Below, in pieces: positions 1 to 4,487 of a stretch of DNA of 5,912 bases; the first letter of the stretch is position 1, and the number at the start of each line of letters is the position of its first letter. The stretch lies in the NCBI GenBank assembly GCA_002338335.1, contig DDIC01000003.1:1-5912 (forward strand). Direction: 5' to 3'. The position numbers were made by a program, and so were the translations under genes. The notes beneath the pieces were generated by a model. The model was not told the origin of the DNA, ran no database searches, and saw only the letters and a list, made by a program, of their open reading frames with translations. The stretch comes from Bacteroidetes bacterium UBA1860. Lineage in GTDB: Bacteria > Bacteroidota > Rhodothermia > Balneolales > Balneolaceae.

Positions 1-34
1 TGTTCTTTAATTGTAATTTTATTCCATGGTTATT

Positions 35-577
35 ATGAAAACAACCTTTTCTCTTTCAATTTTAGCGTTAATACTCGTCAGTTCACTGCAAGCTCAAACT
101 TCTTCCTTATCATCCAACCAAGATGCTTCCTACTTCACAAATATCCAGTATTCTGAAAGTGATTACGTCGGGTACTTAGGTGGTGGAATCGACCTTTATA
201 CCGCACCCAAAATGCTAGGAAGCTTACAAACTAGACTCATGGTTGGTGGGTTCGCTGAATTCGGAGGCGAGGATGAAAGTGGCTATGAAGAGGGAGATGG
301 ATACAGTTGGGACTTGAAATCAAGAGTCGCAATCCTTGGAATTCGAGCGGGTTTAACTTTACGTGATTTTGTAGTCTATGCAAGTCTTGGAAACGCGTTT
401 TATTCTGCTGAGGCAGAATACGGAAATGAATCATTAGATGAATCTGAGAGCGAAATTGACTTTGGTGTAGGGGCAAGAGTTCACCTCGGGCCTCAAAAAA
501 AGTTATTCCTTGGAACCGAACTCTCTAACGAACGAGAAATTACATTTTCTGTAGGGTTCAACATATTTAATCGATAA
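35..577 (+). CDS. small outer-membrane beta-barrel protein with signal peptide
   Basis: This is an exported protein of about 180 residues, probably a small outer-membrane beta-barrel of the OmpA-barrel/porin-family type. I chose the ATG at 35 because it gives a clean signal peptide: Lys2, then a hydrophobic core (FSLSILALILVSS), then a likely signal peptidase I site after LQA. An in-frame ATG at 26 would only add MVI in front. After the signal peptide the protein alternates polar and hydrophobic residues in short stretches (for example SRVAILGIRAGLTL, FVVYASLGNAFYSA, IDFGVGARVHL, REITFSVGFNIF), separated by acidic Gly/Ser/Glu loops, as expected of antiparallel barrel strands. It ends close to an aromatic residue (NIFNR), as many barrels do. 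It lies 22 bp before the next lipoprotein gene on the same strand, so the two are probably co-transcribed. No specific substrate or family symbol can be assigned; the barrel assignment is inferred from the strand pattern. Confidence 0.75.
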   Translation: MKTTFSLSILALILVSSLQAQTSSLSSNQDASYFTNIQYSESDYVGYLGGGIDLYTAPKMLGSLQTRLMVGGFAEFGGEDESGYEEGDGYSWDLKSRVAILGIRAGLTLRDFVVYASLGNAFYSAEAEYGNESLDESESEIDFGVGARVHLGPQKKLFLGTELSNEREITFSVGFNIFNR

Positions 578-599
578 TTCAACTCACAACTAATTTATT

Positions 600-1097
600 A
601 TGAAACACTATCTACTTTTAGCTTGTCTTATACTGTCTGCAGCTCTAATTAGCTGTACATCAGAAAATAATCCTTCTGTTGGCTTTGTAAGTGAAGAACA
701 ATATGAAGGATTTGAATGGCATATTGGGACAGACGAATTCGTGAATTTAGTAACGGACTTGGATGAGGCTTGGAAAGTCTATGATTTTGAGGAAATGTCC
801 CCATTCTTTTCAGATACTGTGAATATTATCACCTACGATGGTCTAGAGTTTGACTCATTTGAAGCTTTTGCTGAAAACATTGAGCAGGATCCAAACGAGT
901 ATGAGTGGGAATTAACATCGGTTTACAGCGTTGACTTCAATCCGGAAGCTGGCGGGGAGCATGTTCATGCCGATTTTGCGATCGAATCCACAAATCCGTC
1001 TGGCGACGTTGACTCCTACTTTCTTCATGAGCACTATTATATTATTGAGGGTAAAATAATTTGGCTCCATCAGTACAAAAGAGATAATCTAGACTGA
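600..1097 (+). CDS. lipoprotein with NTF2/SnoaL-like domain
   Basis: This is a predicted lipoprotein of 165 residues. The signal peptide (MKHYLLLACLILSAA) ends in the lipobox LISC, with the lipidated cysteine at residue 19, so the mature protein should be anchored in a membrane of the cell envelope. Residues about 45 to 160 resemble the NTF2-like/SnoaL-like (DUF4440) fold. There is an N-terminal helix with a conserved-looking Trp (LDEAWKVYDFEEMSPFFSD), then a DG-containing turn (IITYDGLEF), a second helix (SFEAFAENI), and three long strands ending in a segment of the form EHYYIIEGKIIWLHQYKRD, typical of the last strands of this fold. Family members range from small-molecule isomerases to ligand-binding proteins with no enzyme activity, so no reaction is proposed. 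The protein is very acidic. It follows the barrel gene closely and is probably in the same operon. Its stop lies only 14 bp from the convergent stop of the cupin pseudogene. Confidence 0.75.
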   Translation: MKHYLLLACLILSAALISCTSENNPSVGFVSEEQYEGFEWHIGTDEFVNLVTDLDEAWKVYDFEEMSPFFSDTVNIITYDGLEFDSFEAFAENIEQDPNEYEWELTSVYSVDFNPEAGGEHVHADFAIESTNPSGDVDSYFLHEHYYIIEGKIIWLHQYKRDNLD

Positions 1098-1111
1098 CTA
1101 GGCCGCATATT

Positions 1112-1284
1112 CTATTCATCCACTCTGACAGGCTGACTATCTTCTCCAAACCAAGAAATCATAAAAATAAGCTCCTCATCTCCTTGATTTGAAGAGTAAT
1201 GCCATGTATTGGGATTGGCAAGGAAGGCATCACCAGCAGAATAAGTTTCTTGTCTAGTTGGGCTTTTTTCATTTGCATCATCAC
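1112..1284. repeat. left arm of 173-bp direct repeat (partner 3552-3724)
   Basis: This stretch matches 3552-3724 in the same orientation with about five or six mismatches by my reading, near 97% identity, and no gaps. The two arms lie 2,440 bp apart and bracket the VCBS lipoprotein gene and the oxidoreductase remnant. Arms of this length and identity are suitable for RecA-dependent recombination, which could delete or amplify the segment between them. No terminal inverted repeat or transposase was seen, so this is not an insertion-sequence end. Confidence 0.9.
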
Positions 1285-1379
1285 CTATAGGCGTTGTCTG
1301 TTGTGATGCTCGTTTCTACCTCACTCATCGTACAGGATGCTAAGAGAAAGAGACTAAGGAAAGAGAAGTGAAATTTCAT
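1112..1379 (-). pseudogene. truncated duplicate of the cupin lipoprotein gene (internal 209-bp deletion)
   Basis: This is a broken minus-strand copy of the intact cupin gene at 3552-4028. Positions 1112-1284 align without gaps to 3552-3724 (offset 2440), and 1287-1379 align without gaps to 3936-4028 (offset 2649), so 209 bp are missing between them. Because 209 is not a multiple of three, the reading frame is lost. Translation from the ATG at 1379 gives a good lipoprotein signal peptide (lipobox LLASC) and then stops at a TGA at 1281-1283 after only 32 residues. The missing part encodes most of the cupin barrel, including motif 1 with the HYH metal ligands, so no functional cupin can be made. 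The 3' half still resembles the C-terminal half of the cupin and ends in TAG at the position of the intact gene's TAA. A short secreted lipopeptide could in theory still be produced from the first 32 codons. Similarity to the intact copy ends close to the stop codon on one side and about 7 bp upstream of the start codon on the other. Confidence 0.92.
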
Positions 1380-1518
1380 AATGTGATCAAATGTAGGTGA
1401 TGTTATTGCTCAGAATACGTAACTAAACAATAATATTGATTACATTGCCAACAAATTCCTATGACTCAGTCTTATACTTAGAACCACAGTTTATCAAACG
1501 GCCCTACTATTAACCATC

Positions 1519-3384
1519 TTGTATCTTACAGCATGTAGCACTGAGTCAACCCCTGTATATACAGTTCAGACCTCTGTCACGCCTAATGGAAGTGGAACCA
1601 TCACATCTTCACCTGCTGGTCAAAATTTTGACAAGGGAACCGAGTTAACTTTTACTGCAAATGCAAATAATGGTTACATCTTTAATGGATGGCAGGGAGA
1701 TCTAAGTGGTTCTTCAAACCCATCATCGATTACACTCAATAAGGATGTATCTATAACAGCGATCTTTGAAGAGAAGGCATATCCACTAATTATAGTCATT
1801 GCGGAAGGTGGAACAGTAACAGAGGAAGTGATTCAAGCAAAAACAGACTATGACTATGGTACTATTGTTCGTTTAACCGCTATACCAGAGTCTGGATGGG
1901 AATTTGTATCCTGGTCTGGAGATTATGAGGGTAACAATCCAATAGTGGACATCACCGTCACAAAGGCGCTAACAATTACAGCCAATTTCAGTCGAAAGGC
2001 AACCACGATTTCCCTTTACAGTATTGATCTTGAGGGTAAAACAAGTTATTCGTCAAAAAAGATACGGTGGTTAGAAGGTGCATTTCACAGCACAATCTAC
2101 TACAGACACCAAGGCGAAGAGTTTCTATTTACAAATGGAGGTACAAACTGGAATGATGCTAATGACTTACAGGCTGCTTCCATTCTATTGAAAAAAAATG
2201 GAGGTAAGTGGGAATTCCTCGAAGAATACGATATAGATATTACTTCGGAGTTTAGAAATGCTGAATTTTCCGAGGATGGGCTAGCACTTGTTGGATGCGA
2301 TCATGGAGCTGAGGTCCCAGATCTAAATGGCAATGGACAAAATGATGAGTGGCCATTTGGTCATTTATTCTATGGTGAAATTAGTTCTACTGGAATTGAA
2401 TGGACTCAGGTATCACAAATAAAATCATTCTATCATTCTTGCGCAGTTGGTGATGTGAATAATGATGGATTGTTAGATGTAATTGGTGGACATCTAGGTA
2501 CTCGTCCGTACTCTCCTGATAATCCACATGTCTACTTACAAACAGAAACAGGTTTTGAATATCAGCCTAATTTCGTCTCTGAAGCAAAACATCCAGGATA
2601 CTTTGTTCAAATTGAAGATGTAGTAGGTGACAGTCGTCCAGAGATTATCAACTGGACTTTTGATGGAGGAGATAATGGTGATTATGTAGTACTAGATATT
2701 CAAACACCTGATGATAATGGCGTATATCGTTTATACACTGAATATCTAGATGATCGTTTAATGGCAAAAGCACCCCCGGTATATCAATCTAATCAAATAG
2801 TTTCTACGGAAACCTCGGGCAACTGGATCACCGACTTTGATCAGGATGGGCTTATTGATCTCGCTGTAGAAAACGATGTTAACGATACAAATATCTTATT
2901 TAACAATGGCGATGGAACATTTGAGCGTGTTCAAGTAACCAAAAAAGGGAGTGCGTGGGGGCAAGATCGTTGGGACGGAAATCCCCTGAGGTATGAACAT
3001 TACTACATGGGATACGAGATCATTGATATTTTCAATGATGGCCTCCCAGATTTGGTAACAAGAGAACCAGATTATCATTTTGATGATCAGGAAAATATAT
3101 ACCCTGGTGACAACGTCTGGATTAATAACGGTGATCGGACGTTTTCTAGGCTAAATGATCTTTATGATGACACCTTCAAGATTAATCCAAAGTCTATCCA
3201 TCCGTTTTCTGATCTTTGCGGAGGCCCTTTTAATCTAGGTTTTTTAAAAGGATTCGTTAATAAAGATGGGAAGTTTGGATGGTATGGTTTTATGTCCATG
3301 GGATCATCCTGTGAATATATAGGTGATTATGAACTATACTATATCGAAATTATGACTCAATTTGATGCGTCATACGTCGATTAG
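1519..3384 (+). CDS. lipoprotein with two InlB-like repeats and FG-GAP/VCBS propeller; 5' end uncertain
   Basis: This is a large surface or envelope lipoprotein. Numbering from the TTG at 1519 (621 residues), residues about 13-86 and 87-160 are two copies of a divergent InlB B-repeat-like domain (compare YIFNGWQGDLSG with WEFVSWSGDYEG, each followed by a strand ending in ITAIF or ITANF). The rest carries FG-GAP/VCBS motifs of a calcium-binding beta-propeller: VGDVNNDGLLDVIGG near 310-324, TDFDQDGLIDLAVEN near 437-451, IDIFNDGLPDLV near 502-513, plus NNGDGTF and NNGDRTF and an Asn/Asp-rich DLNGNGQNDE loop. The role is probably adhesion, carbohydrate or protein binding; no enzyme motif was seen. 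The TTG start gives only MYLTAC, too short for a signal peptide. The same frame is open upstream to a TGA at 1462-1464 and encodes LRTTVYQTALLLTILY before the lipobox LTAC, so true coding almost certainly begins near 1474, where the codon is ATA rather than ATG. No type IX secretion C-terminal domain is evident. A weak TTGATT-18-TATGAC promoter-like pair lies at 1436-1465. Confidence 0.85.
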   Translation: MYLTACSTESTPVYTVQTSVTPNGSGTITSSPAGQNFDKGTELTFTANANNGYIFNGWQGDLSGSSNPSSITLNKDVSITAIFEEKAYPLIIVIAEGGTVTEEVIQAKTDYDYGTIVRLTAIPESGWEFVSWSGDYEGNNPIVDITVTKALTITANFSRKATTISLYSIDLEGKTSYSSKKIRWLEGAFHSTIYYRHQGEEFLFTNGGTNWNDANDLQAASILLKKNGGKWEFLEEYDIDITSEFRNAEFSEDGLALVGCDHGAEVPDLNGNGQNDEWPFGHLFYGEISSTGIEWTQVSQIKSFYHSCAVGDVNNDGLLDVIGGHLGTRPYSPDNPHVYLQTETGFEYQPNFVSEAKHPGYFVQIEDVVGDSRPEIINWTFDGGDNGDYVVLDIQTPDDNGVYRLYTEYLDDRLMAKAPPVYQSNQIVSTETSGNWITDFDQDGLIDLAVENDVNDTNILFNNGDGTFERVQVTKKGSAWGQDRWDGNPLRYEHYYMGYEIIDIFNDGLPDLVTREPDYHFDDQENIYPGDNVWINNGDRTFSRLNDLYDDTFKINPKSIHPFSDLCGGPFNLGFLKGFVNKDGKFGWYGFMSMGSSCEYIGDYELYYIEIMTQFDASYVD

Positions 3385-3388
3385 TGCC

Positions 3389-3544
3389 TCATAATTCTAC
3401 AGTTTTTCCTTCCCTAAAGGACTGGTCAGCAGCCAAAACAACTTTAGTGGCTCTAATGGCACTTTCTTGATGCTCAGTTAGATCTATCATACTAGCTGAG
3501 TATATATATATCCAAGCCAGAGCAAATGGCTTGTGATGCTTACC
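3389..3544 (-). pseudogene. C-terminal remnant, probably of a Gfo/Idh/MocA-family oxidoreductase
   Basis: On the minus strand a frame is open from just after a TAG (3545-3547) to a TGA at 3389-3391 and encodes 51 residues. Its last 33 residues, which begin at an internal ATG at 3490, end in AIRATKVVLAADQSFREGK followed by TVEL and the stop. A helix of the form (A)xRAxxVxLAAxxSxxxGxxVxL at the very end is characteristic of NAD(P)-dependent Gfo/Idh/MocA oxidoreductases, whose full length is about 350-400 residues. Only the tail is present here, with no Rossmann fold or catalytic part, so I read it as a decayed fragment whose upstream portion was replaced by the cupin gene at 3552. The first part of the frame (KPFALAWIYIYSAS) contains a TA dinucleotide run and looks less protein-like. 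Alternatives are a genuine 33-residue small protein, or chance. The family match is from memory of the motif, not from a search. Confidence 0.45.
3473..3500. terminator. possible hairpin terminator between convergent genes
   Basis: CTCAGTTAG (3473-3481) and CTAGCTGAG (3492-3500) form a 9-bp stem with one wobble pair as plus-strand RNA, around a 10-nt loop. On the plus strand the stem is followed by an alternating TATATATATAT tract rather than a pure T run, so it is not a textbook intrinsic terminator. It lies 89 bp after the stop of the VCBS gene and 52 bp past the convergent cupin stop. A second, weaker 6-bp stem (CAAGCC with GGCTTG) sits at 3513-3533. It overlaps the oxidoreductase remnant, so it may be fortuitous. 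Confidence 0.3.
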
Positions 3545-3551
3545 CTATTTT

Positions 3552-3724
3552 TTATTCATCCACTTTGACAGGCTGACCATCTTCTCCAAACCAAGAAATC
3601 ATAAAAATAAGCTCCTCATCTCCTTGATTTGAAGAGTAATGCCATGTATTGGGAGTGGCAAGGAAGGCATCACCAGAAGAATAAGTTTCTTGTCTAGTTG
3701 GGCTTTTTTCATTTGCATCATCAC
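3552..3724. repeat. right arm of 173-bp direct repeat (partner 1112-1284)
   Basis: This is the 3' portion of the intact cupin gene and the partner of 1112-1284 in direct orientation. The similarity fades within the bases just outside the stop codon, so the repeat boundary nearly coincides with the gene end. Confidence 0.9.
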
Positions 3725-4028
3725 TCAAAGGTGTACCTTCGTCATAGTTTACTGTGAGTTCACCTTTTAAAACGTATACTGCGCCAAAGTATGGATGATA
3801 ATGCCATCCTGTTTCAAAACCAGGTTGCCATACTGCCATCCCTGTCGTAACTGCTGGATTCCCCTCGGGGTACGAGAGTTGATTGCCAAACGGGTCAGCT
3901 GTTGCATTCGCCATTAATGTGCCGCTTTCAAAGGAATAGGCGTCGTGTGTTGTCATAGTCGTTTCTACCTCGCTCATCGTGCACGATGCTAAGAGAAACA
4001 GGCTAAGGATAGAGAAGTGTAATTTCAT
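3552..4028 (-). CDS. cupin-domain lipoprotein
   Basis: This is a single-domain cupin of 158 residues with a lipoprotein signal peptide (lipobox LLASC, Cys16), so it is predicted to be anchored in the cell envelope. Cupin motif 1 is at residues 74-89 (GWHYHPYFGAVYVLKG): His76 and His78 are the expected metal ligands, but the usual motif-1 glutamate position is Gly82. Motif 2 is at about 119-134 (GDAFLATPNTWHYSSN) with His130 as the third ligand and Asn134 at the usual Asn position. The spacing between motifs is within the family range. A metal-binding cupin is therefore likely, with a three-His rather than His3-Glu site. Cupins of this size include dioxygenases, isomerases and binding proteins, so no reaction is assigned. 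It lies 38 bp downstream of the YgaP-like gene on the same strand and is probably in its operon. A deleted copy is found at 1112-1379. The export signal is unusual for a small cupin. Confidence 0.88.
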   Translation of the reverse strand: MKLHFSILSLFLLASCTMSEVETTMTTHDAYSFESGTLMANATADPFGNQLSYPEGNPAVTTGMAVWQPGFETGWHYHPYFGAVYVLKGELTVNYDEGTPLSDDANEKSPTRQETYSSGDAFLATPNTWHYSSNQGDEELIFMISWFGEDGQPVKVDE

Positions 4029-4066
4029 AATGTGATTTAATTAAGGATTTTATGCTTTACTGTGCT

Positions 4067-4294
4067 TTACTTTCCGTTCTGGATAGGATCCGACTTCGGC
4101 ATCAGTTGATTAAGCACCGTGTAAACTGGGCAAAACTTTGTCATTGGACTAATGACCTGCAGCACCCCTGTCCCAATAGCAATCCATAGAAAGGCTAGAT
4201 TCCCTGTGTAGAATGTCAGCCCCGCACTTATCAGATATAGCACACCACAAATTGCATCATGAGCCCTTACTTTTAAGATATTTGATTTCTCCAT
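4067..4294 (-). CDS. YgaP-like (DUF2892) small membrane protein
   Basis: This is a 75-residue inner-membrane protein with two predicted transmembrane helices, about residues 15-30 (ICGVLYLISAGLTFYTG) and 32-50 (LAFLWIAIGTGVLQVISPM). It ends with a KFCPVYTVLNQLM segment. The FCPxYxxL signature straight after the second helix is characteristic of the YgaP-like transmembrane domain family (DUF2892), which occurs alone or fused to rhodanese domains. Here it stands alone; no rhodanese is visible nearby. The family's role is not well defined, though the Cys in this motif and the link to rhodaneses suggest sulfur-related chemistry in some members. It is the first gene of the minus-strand pair with the cupin lipoprotein and is transcribed away from the divergent metalloprotease gene. 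No Shine-Dalgarno motif is seen before its ATG. The broken cupin copy at 1112-1379 has no accompanying copy of this gene. Confidence 0.8.
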   Translation of the reverse strand: MEKSNILKVRAHDAICGVLYLISAGLTFYTGNLAFLWIAIGTGVLQVISPMTKFCPVYTVLNQLMPKSDPIQNGK

Positions 4295-4354
4295 AGTCGA
4301 ATTTGATTTATGATTTTTGTGAAAAATAGTGGAAAAAGCTATCCACCTTTTGTG

Positions 4355-4380
4355 ACTGAGGTTACATAGGTAATATCAGT
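4355..4380. promoter_or_regulatory. 26-nt dyad in divergent intergenic region, possible operator
   Basis: The 193-bp region between the divergent starts at 4294 and 4488 must hold promoters for both directions. Within it, 4355-4380 forms an imperfect inverted repeat. The left arm ACTGAGGTTAC pairs with the right arm GTAATATCAGT through five outer pairs, one G/A mismatch, a G-T wobble and four inner pairs, around an ATAG loop. Two further small dyads follow: GTTGAT with ATCAAC (4379-4384 and 4403-4408) and CAACA with TGTTG (4405-4409 and 4415-4419). A dyad about 60 bp before one start and 107 bp before the other could bind a dimeric regulator or form an RNA hairpin. I could not place a convincing -35/-10 or Bacteroidota-type promoter. 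Confidence 0.3.
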
Positions 4381-4487
4381 TGATGTAATAATTTGCTAAA
4401 CAATCAACATAGCCTGTTGTATGTATTAAAGCATAATAAATAGGATACTAGCCAAACTCAATAGCTCTTTTACACATTAAACAAACC

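Noticed and set aside
237..476. 79-codon minus-strand open frame
   Set aside because: It lies wholly inside the barrel gene on the opposite strand, has a His/Gln/Arg-rich composition and no recognisable domain or signal; it is an antisense shadow.
1436..1465. TTGATT-18-TATGAC as a promoter for the VCBS lipoprotein
   Set aside because: It would place transcription start almost at the predicted start codon, the match is weak and the organism may use a different promoter consensus; kept only as a note.
2896..3078. 60-codon minus-strand open frame
   Set aside because: It is antisense to the FG-GAP/VCBS coding region, has no family features and sits where the plus frame has clear repeat motifs.
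1112..4028. Composite transposon or insertion sequence
   Set aside because: The repeated arms are a cupin gene with no transposase, no terminal inverted repeats and no visible target-site duplication at the boundaries.
4053..4072. Tandem 10-bp repeat TGCTTTACTG/TGCTTTACTT before the end of the YgaP-like gene
   Set aside because: Only two imperfect units, at the stop codon of a gene; too short to interpret beyond chance slippage.
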